A stretch of 6,950 nt of DNA from Chloroflexota bacterium (lineage in GTDB: Bacteria > Chloroflexota > Anaerolineae > B4-G1), in assembly GCA_003648125.1 (NCBI GenBank), contig QMOE01000120.1, forward strand, positions 1 to 6,950, read 5' to 3'. This document shows positions 1 through 5,549 of this stretch, piece by piece. The notes beneath the pieces were generated by a model. The model searched no databases, had not been told where the DNA came from, and was given only the letters and a program-made list of their open reading frames with translations. Position numbers and translations under genes: made by a program. The first letter of the stretch is position 1. Each line of letters begins with the position of its first letter.

Positions 1-130
1 AGTCATCGTTCCAAATAGTGATACCGTCATCATCCGGCGGGCTGCCGCCCGCCAGTGCCGGTGCAATTGGGAAGCACAGTCCTCCAGCCAGCAGCACGAT
101 CAGCCAGATAATCATCCATCGTCTATGCAT
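1..130 (-). CDS. Exported protein, N-terminal 43 residues only (gene runs off the left edge)
   Basis: A reading frame opens with ATG at 130 on the minus strand and stays open to base 1. A strong Shine-Dalgarno GGAGGT (plus-strand 137-142) lies six bases upstream, which fixes the start. The peptide begins MHRRWMIIWLIVLLAGG and continues through a hydrophobic stretch to an A-L-A signal-peptidase-I-like site near residue 27. After this it becomes polar and acidic (SPPDDDGITIWNDD). It is therefore a secreted or periplasmic/surface protein. It starts 44 bases after the stop of the upstream exported protein, so it is probably the fourth gene of the sigma/anti-sigma operon. The family cannot be read from 43 residues. 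In similar operons the following gene is often a bactofilin-like polymer-forming protein, and the acidic run after the signal would fit, but that is only a guess. Confidence 0.7.
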   Translation of the reverse strand, partial: MHRRWMIIWLIVLLAGGLCFPIAPALAGGSPPDDDGITIWNDD

Positions 131-136
131 AATCTT

Positions 137-142
137 ACCTCC
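137..142 (-). promoter_or_regulatory. Shine-Dalgarno of the truncated exported-protein gene
   Basis: GGAGGT on the minus strand, six bases before the ATG at 130. It is the main reason for accepting this short, edge-truncated frame as a real gene. Confidence 0.7.
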
Positions 143-174
143 GTAAGTAGAGCAAGTCGGCAACTTGCCTACGT

Positions 175-1071
175 TCAGTTAGAGACTTGGAGCAGGCGCA
201 AAGCTCCAACGCCCGTGGTGACGTGGATGCGCAGTTCTATCTCCGCCTCGCCAAAGGCCTCATTGACGTAAGCATCACCCTCGCGCTCCAGGCCCGACGC
301 ATCCACGCTCGATAGGCCGCCATCCACCTCGACTCGCACGCCGACGTCGTCTGGCAGGTGGAGCGTGACCGAGCCAACGCCGGCCGTGACCTGCACATCG
401 GACGAGCGCGCCCAGTCCCCCGTAAAGTCCAGAGTGACGTCACCCACACCGCCTTGCACCTCTATCTCCTCCGGGCTGGCGTATCCAAGCCCATACACCT
501 CTAGCTTTGAAGCTCCAGCATCCAGCGTGAACCGGCTCATCTCAATCTCGTTCGGCTCGTCGAATTGTATCTCAAAGTCACCCGCGCCTAGTTCCAGGCC
601 TAGCCCCGCCAGTTGCAGCCCGCTAAAGTCCAGGTCTCCCTTACCGGCGCCAACTTTGATTTCCATCTCAAGCGGTATATCGGGTGAAAACGTCAACTCC
701 CACTCATTGCGCGTACTTCCGGTCGGGAAACCCCATTTCGTTCCCGTGCCCCCCTGCTCGACTGTCAGCACGCCATTTTCAAAAGTCACCTCCGGCTCCC
801 ATTCCACGACGTTGTAACGGAAGCGGCCGGAGAAGAGTTGATCAGAAGCGTCCGCTGCCACCTCCAAATCGCCCGCGCCGAAGAGGATCTCGACAGAAGC
901 CGATTCGGCGTCCGCGAGCGGGATTGTCTCCTGCTCGTCCCGCGTCTCCCCAACTTCGATGGTCGGCACGTTGATCTCGATATCCGGCATCTGCGGTGCA
1001 GTTATGGCGCAACACGCGAGTTGGCTACCCAGCAACAAAAGCCCAGCCATTAAAATTGTGCCTAGTCTCAT
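175..1071 (-). CDS. Exported repeat-rich beta protein, DUF2154/DUF4097 (toast_rack/LiaF-like) type
   Basis: This 298-aa protein has an N-terminal hydrophobic signal (residues 3-19) ending in LACC, so it is probably a lipoprotein anchored at Cys20 or Cys21, although neither gives a textbook lipobox. A Pro/Glu-rich linker (about 25-55) follows. The rest is a series of short beta units that repeat G-[AV]-G-x-hydrophobic: GAGDLEV (65-71), then GAGKGDLDF, GAGDFEI, GASKLEV, GGVGDVTLDF, AGVGSVTLHL, GGLSSVDAS and a final TGVGALRL. This pattern is typical of the DUF2154/DUF4097 fold found in cell-envelope stress proteins such as LiaF and LiaG. It has no catalytic motif, so a structural or sensing role in the envelope is inferred. 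The start is set by AAAGGAG just upstream of the ATG at 1071. It is the third gene after the sigma and anti-sigma genes, 87 bases downstream of the anti-sigma stop. Confidence 0.8.
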   Translation of the reverse strand: MRLGTILMAGLLLLGSQLACCAITAPQMPDIEINVPTIEVGETRDEQETIPLADAESASVEILFGAGDLEVAADASDQLFSGRFRYNVVEWEPEVTFENGVLTVEQGGTGTKWGFPTGSTRNEWELTFSPDIPLEMEIKVGAGKGDLDFSGLQLAGLGLELGAGDFEIQFDEPNEIEMSRFTLDAGASKLEVYGLGYASPEEIEVQGGVGDVTLDFTGDWARSSDVQVTAGVGSVTLHLPDDVGVRVEVDGGLSSVDASGLEREGDAYVNEAFGEAEIELRIHVTTGVGALRLLQVSN

Positions 1072-1158
1072 TTGAATTCTCCTTTGTGAATCTGCGTTCT
1101 ATTTCTTGCTCTCAGGGCCAACATAGTTTTGTCAGTCAGTTGCGAACTCTCAAACCCG

Positions 1159-1692
1159 CTAATGTACTGCACGCAAGCGGCGCATTGCGCCTAACCACAG
1201 GCCGTTCAACGTAAACGCCACCGTCAGGCTGCACAAGCCCGTAAAGGCCAACGGAACGATGAACTTTTCTGCCAATACGAGCAGTGCATGGCTGGCTGTT
1301 TCCAGGAAAGCCAATATCTGAACAATGGTCTCTGGGCCGCCGCTGATCAGCGCCGGCAGGACGCCCGTCGCACCCAGCAAGCCCAGGAGAAGCGGGGCCA
1401 GCGCCAGCAGTGCCAGCGCCACTGTTCCCAGACCCAACGCCGTGCCGCCGACGAGCGCGCGGCGGGCCTGGTCCCGGCGGGCCAGGCGGGTCATCACCTG
1501 TACGCGTACACGGAGCGGGGCCGGCATCACCGGCGCGGCGGCAAACAGAGCATCGAGCGATTGCAACTTTCGCCACTCGGCCTGGCACGCATCACACGCA
1601 GCCACATGCTCGTCCAGGAGCGCGATCTCTGCGCCATCGAGGCGACCATCTAACCGCTCGGACATCATTTGAACGGCCTGTTTACATCGCAT
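1159..1692 (-). CDS. Membrane-anchored anti-sigma factor with zinc-finger (zf-HC2) domain
   Basis: This 177-aa protein is predicted to hold the neighbouring ECF sigma factor inactive at the membrane. The N-terminal cytoplasmic domain shows the ZAS/zf-HC2 signature: Cys3, then His29-x3-Cys33-x2-Cys36 (HVAACDAC). A basic linker (about 60-78) leads to a long hydrophobic stretch (about 80-116, enough for one or two passes). A second hydrophobic region covers roughly 144-169, and a short basic tail ends the protein. With an even number of crossings both ends would be cytoplasmic. The ATG at 1692 lies inside the last codons of the sigma gene (11-base overlap) with AGGAGAA about eight bases upstream, so translation is probably coupled to give a matched ratio of the pair. 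No protease-cleavage site or extracytoplasmic sensor domain is obvious, so the signal is unknown. Confidence 0.88.
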   Translation of the reverse strand: MRCKQAVQMMSERLDGRLDGAEIALLDEHVAACDACQAEWRKLQSLDALFAAAPVMPAPLRVRVQVMTRLARRDQARRALVGGTALGLGTVALALLALAPLLLGLLGATGVLPALISGGPETIVQILAFLETASHALLVLAEKFIVPLAFTGLCSLTVAFTLNGLWLGAMRRLRAVH

Positions 1693-2260
1693 ATTCTGGT
1701 TCTCCTTGCACTGTCTTTGCCAGAGCGCGCCGGGCGCGGAAGAGGCGAGATTTGATCGCGCTCACCGTCAGATTCAGGGTCTCAGCGATTTCCTCGTAAG
1801 AGTAGTCGTACCAATAGAGCAGTGTGATTGCGGCCCGGTCAGTGGGAGAGAGGACAGCCAATAGTTGTTGGATGTACCCTTCGCGCTCCCGCTGCGCCAC
1901 CGCAGCCTCCGGTTCGGGATTGTCACTCGCCAACCGTATAGGTCTGGCGAACTCGTCTTCGAGTGACAGCCAGTTGATGCGCCGCCGACGCAACCGATCA
2001 ATACAATAGTGAGAAGCGATAGATAGCATCCAGGAGCGGAAAGGACGCTCTGGATCATAAGTATGCAAGCGTGTATAGGCCCGCAGGAACGATTCTTGCG
2101 CCGCGTCCTCAGCTTCGACCGAGTTACCCAACATGCGGTACGCCAAATTATAAACAGGCGTCTGGTAAGCCACGACCAAGCGGCCAAATGCAACTTGGTC
2201 ACCCTTGCGCGCCAGTTGAATCCACTCTGTTTCGTCGCTCACGACACGTATCGCTCCCAC
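1682..2260 (-). CDS. ECF-type RNA polymerase sigma factor (RpoE/SigW-like)
   Basis: This 192-aa protein has the two-domain layout of group 4 sigma factors. Sigma-2 lies at about residues 24-95 and includes the region 2.2 core-binding motif D52-A-A-Q55-E56 and, further on, the RPFRSWMLSIASHYCIDRLRRRR stretch of regions 2.3-2.4 that melts and contacts the -10 element. Sigma-4 lies at about 132-183, with LSPTDRAAITLLYWYDYSY, a helix-turn-helix EEIAETLNLTVSAIKSRL, and a basic recognition end RARRAL. There is no C-terminal extension. I take the GTG at 2260 as the start. A second GTG at 2242 (start MSDETEW, 186 aa) is preceded by GGGAG at an 11-base spacing and is a real alternative. It is the first gene of the operon and is co-transcribed with its anti-sigma factor. 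A housekeeping-type promoter lies upstream, and no autoregulated ECF promoter was identified. Confidence 0.92.
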   Translation of the reverse strand: MGAIRVVSDETEWIQLARKGDQVAFGRLVVAYQTPVYNLAYRMLGNSVEAEDAAQESFLRAYTRLHTYDPERPFRSWMLSIASHYCIDRLRRRRINWLSLEDEFARPIRLASDNPEPEAAVAQREREGYIQQLLAVLSPTDRAAITLLYWYDYSYEEIAETLNLTVSAIKSRLFRARRALAKTVQGEPEYAM

Positions 2261-2309
2261 CCCAGCCTAGACACCCTATATACGCGCGAATCTCGGCAGG
2301 GTTGCATGT

Positions 2310-2338
2310 ATTCTCCCTGTTCGGGCCTGGTTTGTCAA
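2310..2338 (-). promoter_or_regulatory. Sigma-70-type promoter for the ECF sigma operon
   Basis: On the minus strand a perfect -35 TTGACA (plus-strand 2333-2338) is separated by exactly 17 bases from GAGAAT (2310-2315), a 4/6 match to TATAAT. Transcription would begin near 2303, leaving a leader of roughly 43 bases before the GTG at 2260. The perfect -35 and ideal spacing make this the strongest promoter candidate in the window. It implies basal transcription of the sigma/anti-sigma operon by the housekeeping polymerase. Confidence 0.6.
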
Positions 2339-2410
2339 GTGCGCAGGAATCGCTACTTTGACCGGTGTACGGCGGAAACATGACACTAGCAAAGCAGGCC
2401 ACTCCACACT

Positions 2411-2438
2411 TTGGTTTTCCGTCCAGATGTGATAAAAT
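2411..2438 (+). promoter_or_regulatory. Candidate extended -10 promoter for the oxidoreductase operon
   Basis: TTGGTT (2411-2416) lies 16 bases upstream of TAAAAT (2433-2438). A TG one base before the -10 hexamer (2430-2431) gives the extended form TGnTAAAAT. Transcription would start near 2445 and run through a leader of about 320 bases, including the repeat island, to the ferredoxin gene. It diverges from the sigma-operon promoter, with about 72 bases between the two. A weaker start site nearer 2769 is not excluded. Confidence 0.4.
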
Positions 2439-2457
2439 AGCAAGTGCAAAGTGGAAA

Positions 2458-2745
2458 CAATATCATTCGGGTGCATTTCAAATGAGTTGGAGTAAGACAT
2501 TTCGCCGGTCAAGTAGCCGGTCACCGTCATTCCGAGCGACCGGAAGGAGCATAGCAGCCTGCCCTGAGCCTGTCGAAGGGACTGAAGGGAGTCGAGGAAT
2601 CTCTATCAAGATTGCTCGCGCCACTGCAAATGGAGATTCCTCGACTCCACTCCGCTGCGCTCCGTTCCGCTCGGAATGACGCATCTACAAAACGGGAATT
2701 GCTGATCGGCGCTTTCAACTGAACTGAAACACACCAATATCATTC
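2458..2745. repeat. 11-base direct repeat bracketing the intergenic repeat island
   Basis: CAATATCATTC occurs at 2458-2468 and again at 2735-2745, both preceded a few bases earlier by GAAAC. Everything between them (266 bases) is non-coding and contains the dispersed inverted repeats. The pair may be a target-site duplication, or a remnant of a local duplication that separated an original leader. Coincidence is possible, but an exact 11-base match within 300 bases is uncommon. Confidence 0.45.
2526..2680. repeat. Dispersed intergenic inverted-repeat element
   Basis: The outer arms are an exact 13-base inverted pair (2526-2538 and 2668-2680, GTCATTCCGAGCG and its complement). The inner arms are an exact 16-base inverted pair (2588-2603 and 2633-2648, containing GAGTCGAGGAATCTC). 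Between the left arms lies CCCTGAGCCTGTCGAAGGG (2562-2580). Sequences of the form 'GTCATTCCGAGCG...GAGGAATCTC' and 'CCTGAGCCTGTCGAAGG' are known to me as high-copy dispersed repeats in several bacterial phyla. They produce spurious short proteins with strings such as PFDRLRAG, and such frames here are repeat translations, not genes. As RNA the element would fold into a long cruciform-like structure in the leader of the downstream operon. Confidence 0.75.
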
Positions 2746-2768
2746 ACCAGCTAAAAGGAGAGCGCACT

Positions 2769-3158
2769 ATGAAAGTCCTATCCTACGATCCAGAACTCTG
2801 TACCGGCTGTTACATCTGCGAGGAGGTCTGTTCCGAGACGTGGTTCAAGGTGGCCGACGCGGAAAAGTCGAGCATCCGCATCCGCGGCGACGGACAAGGC
2901 ATCCTCAGCGCCGTCTTTTGTGATCAGTGCGGCGAGTGCATCGCGGTCTGCCCCACCGAGGCCCTCTACCGGGACAAGAAAGGCATCGTCCGGCTGCGGA
3001 AAAAGCTGTGCGTGGGCTGCCTATCCTGCGTCGGCTTTTGCCCACAGGGGGCCATGTTCTACCATCCCGACCAAACGCAACCCTTCAAGTGCATTTCCTG
3101 TGGCAAGTGCGCCGATGAGTGCCCGGCCGAGGCACTGACCATCATTGATAAAAATTAA
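2769..3158 (+). CDS. Polyferredoxin electron-transfer subunit, four [4Fe-4S] clusters
   Basis: This 129-aa cytoplasmic protein is predicted to pass electrons to or from the AOR-family enzyme encoded next. All sixteen cluster cysteines are present: C11-x2-C14-x2-C17-x3-C21, C51-x2-C54-x2-C57-x3-C61-P, C81-x2-C84-x2-C87-x3-C91-P and C108-x2-C111-x2-C114-x3-C118-P. The first group lacks the usual proline after its last Cys. There is no signal peptide and no twin-arginine motif, so it works inside the cell. Its size and cluster number match the small polyferredoxin partners of some AOR enzymes (AorA of Aromatoleum, WorS with WOR5, YdhY with YdhV). It is not the larger BamC type with fewer clusters. 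AAGGAG (2755-2760) lies eight bases before the ATG. Its TAA stop (3156-3158) overlaps the ribosome-binding site of the next gene, which supports one transcript and coupled translation. Confidence 0.9.
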   Translation: MKVLSYDPELCTGCYICEEVCSETWFKVADAEKSSIRIRGDGQGILSAVFCDQCGECIAVCPTEALYRDKKGIVRLRKKLCVGCLSCVGFCPQGAMFYHPDQTQPFKCISCGKCADECPAEALTIIDKN

Positions 3159-3163
3159 GGAGG
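3157..3163 (+). promoter_or_regulatory. Shine-Dalgarno deciding the start of the AOR-family gene
   Basis: AAGGAGG overlaps the ferredoxin stop codon and sits eight bases before the ATG at 3172. The frame is open further upstream to a TTG at 3145, but that codon lies inside the ferredoxin gene and has no comparable site. The start is therefore 3172. Confidence 0.85.
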
Positions 3164-3171
3164 CGAAAATT

Positions 3172-5316
3172 ATGTCCAAGCAAACAACCCGTCGCGTACT
3201 GGCCGAGTACGCCTACAAACCCTCGGACGTGGAGCGCGGCTACACCGGTCAAACGCTCTACGTCAACCTATCCGATAACACCATTGAGGCCAAACCGGTC
3301 ACGGACGAGATGAAGAAAAAGTTCGTCGGCGGACGCGGCTTTGACCTGTGGCTGCTGTGGCACGGCGTCAAAGACAACACCAAATGGAACGACCCAGAGA
3401 ACGAAATCGTCATCTCCTCCGGGCCTTGCGGCGGCATCACCCAATACCCCGGTGCCGGCAAGTCGCTGGTGGCTTCCATCTCCCCCCTCACCGAGGTGGT
3501 GATAGATAGTAACGTCGGCGGGCACTTTGGGCCACTCTTAAAGTTCGCCGGCTGGGACGCGCTCGAAATCCAGGGCAAGGCGGAAAAGGACATCATCGTC
3601 GTGATTGACGGCCCAGGCGGGCGCATCACCATTGAGGAGGCGGACAACGTACCAGTGGACACCCACCTGGTGGGCCATTGGTTGATCAACGAGATGGCGG
3701 AAACGGAGGAGGATCGCTACTACATGTCCACCGTCTCTGCCGGGACCGGATCTGAGCACACACGGATGGGCTGTCTCAACTTTAGCCTCTATGATCGCAA
3801 GCGGAAAGCGCCGCGCTTCAAACAGGCCGGACGGGGAGGCATCGGCACCGTCTTTCGCGATAAGCGCATCAAGGCCCTGGTAGTCAATAGCGCGCCCGTG
3901 CGTGGCGACTCTAACCACCCGGCCGACCCGGCTCGCATCGCCCGCGCCGGCACCAAGCTCCACAAAGAGATTCACGACCACGACGACGAGCAGTGCCGTA
4001 TGCGCCGCCGGGGCACTTCCTACCTGGCCCAGATTATGGATGACTATGACCTGCTGCCCGTCCACAACTACAAGTTCGGCACCCACCCCGATACGCCCAA
4101 AATCAACGGGGACGTGTGGGAAGCGCGTTACACCCAGGGACTGCCCGACGGCTGCTGGTACGGCTGCACCCTGGCCTGCGCCCACGCCGTGGATGGCTAC
4201 ACCCTCCGCACCGGCCCCTACAAAGGAGAGCAAGTCATCGTGGACGGCCCCGAGTACGAGACCATCGCCGGGTGCGGTTCCAACTGCTGCATCTTTGAAC
4301 CCTGGGCGCTTTTGGAAATCAACTTTTACTGCGACACCTACGGCATTGACACCATCTCCTTCGGCACCGGCACTGCTTTCGTGATGGAGTGTTACGAGGC
4401 CGGCATCCTGGACCAGGAGAAAACCGGCGGGCTGGAACTGAACTTTGGCAACGCCAGCGCGGCGGTCGAACTGCTGCACCTGATGGCGCGCGGCGAGGGC
4501 TTTGGCAAAATCGTCGGACAGGGCATCCGGCGGATGAAGACCTACTTTGCCGAGCACTTTGGGGCCGACCCTGCTTTCTTGCAGGACATTGGCATGGAGG
4601 CCAAGGGGTTAGAGTATTCCGAGTACGTCACCAAAGAGTCACTGGCCCAGCAGGGCGGCTACGGCCTGACCAACAAAGGCCCCCAGCACGACGAGGCCTG
4701 GCTCATCTTTATGGATCAGGTGAGCAATCTCCTGCCAACCTTTGAGGACAAGGCGGAGGCGCTGCATTACTTTCCAATGTTCCGCACCTGGTTCGGCCTG
4801 TGCGGCTTTTGCAAGCTGCCCTGGAACGACACCCAGCCCCCCGACAACGCCGAGACCGACGAGCCGGCCAAGATTCCCGAACACGTCCAGAATTACGTGG
4901 ACGTCTTTTCCGGCGTCACCGGGCAAGAGATCACCAAAGAGGACATTATCGCCATGTCCGAGCGAGTCTACAACTTGCAACGGGTGTTCAACATCCGACT
5001 GGGCCACGGGTTGCGCGATCATGACAACGTGCCCTATCGCTCACAGGGGCCGGTGACAATCGAGGAATACGAGTCGCGGGCTGAGCGGTACGACAAGCAG
5101 TTGCAGGAAATCCTCAACCTGGCCCCGGCGGGAATGACGACCGAGGCAAAGATGGCCGCGCTGCGCGAGTACCGGGAGGAACAGTACGAAAAGCTAAAGG
5201 ACGCCGTCTACGAGCGGCGCGGCTGGACGGAAAACGCGGTTCCCAAGGTCGAGACGCTGAAAAAGCTAGGGATTGACTATCCCGACGTCGTAGCTGTGGT
5301 GGAAAAGCATCTGTAG
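3172..5316 (+). CDS. Aldehyde:ferredoxin oxidoreductase family protein (tungsten/molybdenum bis-pterin enzyme)
   Basis: This 714-aa cytoplasmic catalytic subunit belongs to the AOR family. Known members oxidise aldehydes to acids (or reduce acids) with a tungstopterin and one [4Fe-4S] cluster, and the BamB branch reduces benzoyl-CoA. The N-terminal pterin domain (about 18-220) carries G53-G54-R55-G56, a GPCGGI...PGAGKS stretch, and R-G-G-I-G-T near 220. The C-terminal domains carry the first cofactor motif D388-x2-G391-I392-D393-T394, GPEYET (about 359-364) and the second motif F541-G542-L543-C544. Candidate cluster ligands are C328, C332, C336 and C544. Two features are unusual. The first three cysteines are spaced x3/x3, against x2/x3 in the Pyrococcus enzyme, and the usual Asp of the second DxxGLC motif is Thr539. 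At 714 aa it is about 100 longer than Pyrococcus AOR (about 605), closer to YdhV/BamB-type members. The substrate cannot be assigned. The preceding polyferredoxin is its likely partner, and no FAD/NADH subunit is encoded here. Confidence 0.9.
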   Translation: MSKQTTRRVLAEYAYKPSDVERGYTGQTLYVNLSDNTIEAKPVTDEMKKKFVGGRGFDLWLLWHGVKDNTKWNDPENEIVISSGPCGGITQYPGAGKSLVASISPLTEVVIDSNVGGHFGPLLKFAGWDALEIQGKAEKDIIVVIDGPGGRITIEEADNVPVDTHLVGHWLINEMAETEEDRYYMSTVSAGTGSEHTRMGCLNFSLYDRKRKAPRFKQAGRGGIGTVFRDKRIKALVVNSAPVRGDSNHPADPARIARAGTKLHKEIHDHDDEQCRMRRRGTSYLAQIMDDYDLLPVHNYKFGTHPDTPKINGDVWEARYTQGLPDGCWYGCTLACAHAVDGYTLRTGPYKGEQVIVDGPEYETIAGCGSNCCIFEPWALLEINFYCDTYGIDTISFGTGTAFVMECYEAGILDQEKTGGLELNFGNASAAVELLHLMARGEGFGKIVGQGIRRMKTYFAEHFGADPAFLQDIGMEAKGLEYSEYVTKESLAQQGGYGLTNKGPQHDEAWLIFMDQVSNLLPTFEDKAEALHYFPMFRTWFGLCGFCKLPWNDTQPPDNAETDEPAKIPEHVQNYVDVFSGVTGQEITKEDIIAMSERVYNLQRVFNIRLGHGLRDHDNVPYRSQGPVTIEEYESRAERYDKQLQEILNLAPAGMTTEAKMAALREYREEQYEKLKDAVYERRGWTENAVPKVETLKKLGIDYPDVVAVVEKHL

Positions 5317-5317
5317 C

Positions 5318-5329
5318 GCACTCGAGTGC
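5318..5329. repeat. 12-base perfect palindrome between AOR and sulfur-carrier genes
   Basis: GCACTCGAGTGC begins two bases after the AOR stop and lies in the 32-base gap before the small carrier gene. It could bind a dimeric protein or form a very small hairpin. No T-run follows, so it is not a classical terminator. Confidence 0.4.
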
Positions 5330-5348
5330 ATCGCACCTTCGCTTGATC

Positions 5349-5549
5349 ATGATTCGCATCAACGACCGCGACGAGATCGAATGGGAGAAAGGGCTGACCA
5401 TATCTGGCCTGCTGGAGCGTTTCCGCTACACCTTTGCCCACATCATCGTCAAAATCAACGGCGAGGTGATCCCCCGGAAGCAATACCCCACCCGCGCCAT
5501 CCCCGACGACGCGGACGTGTGGGTGATTCACCTCATCGCCGGGGGGTGA
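5349..5549 (+). CDS. ThiS/MoaD-family sulfur-carrier protein
   Basis: This 66-aa beta-grasp protein ends in I-A-G65-G66. The C-terminal Gly-Gly is adenylated and converted to a thiocarboxylate that donates sulfur, to the pterin precursor in the case of MoaD or to thiazole in the case of ThiS. The middle segment IIVKINGEVIPRKQYPTRAI (32-51) followed by IPDDADVWVIHLIAGG resembles ThiS more than classical MoaD. No thiamine gene is nearby, and MoaD/ThiS-like genes are often found next to AOR genes, so a role in maturing the tungsten/molybdenum pterin is inferred. The activating E1-like enzyme (MoeB/ThiF) is not in the window. The ATG at 5349 is preferred, and a TTG six bases upstream is an alternative. 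Neither has a clear Shine-Dalgarno, so reinitiation after the AOR stop 32 bases earlier may drive translation. The TGA stop overlaps the GTG of the next gene. Confidence 0.85.
   Translation: MIRINDRDEIEWEKGLTISGLLERFRYTFAHIIVKINGEVIPRKQYPTRAIPDDADVWVIHLIAGG

Noticed and set aside
2478..2718. Short overlapping frames in the 2480-2720 region containing PFDRLRAG-like strings
   Set aside because: These are translations of dispersed non-coding repeats, have no ribosome-binding sites, and are a known source of spurious annotations.
2445..2768. Possible molybdenum/tungsten cofactor riboswitch in the long leader of the oxidoreductase operon
   Set aside because: The structure visible in the leader is accounted for by the dispersed inverted repeats. 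I see no conserved Moco/Tuco motif sequence.
3145..3171. TTG start for the AOR-family gene, adding nine residues
   Set aside because: It lies inside the ferredoxin gene. The ATG at 3172 has AAGGAGG at ideal spacing and family-like N-terminal sequence.
3538..4557. Long open frame on the minus strand inside the AOR-family gene (339 codons)
   Set aside because: It is fully antisense to a well-supported enzyme gene, is rich in Val/Gly/Ala as expected from reversed GC-rich codons, and has no recognisable domain.
2769..5316. Class II benzoyl-CoA reductase BamBC
   Set aside because: BamB is in the same family, but no other bam or benzoate-degradation gene is present, and the small partner has four clusters as in AorA/WorS/YdhY-type proteins. 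A general AOR-family call is safer.
5381..5545. N-terminal extension of the M24 frame back to an ATG at 5381
   Set aside because: The extension lies wholly inside the sulfur-carrier gene, is Arg/His/Pro-rich out-of-frame sequence, and does not resemble the creatinase N-terminal domain.
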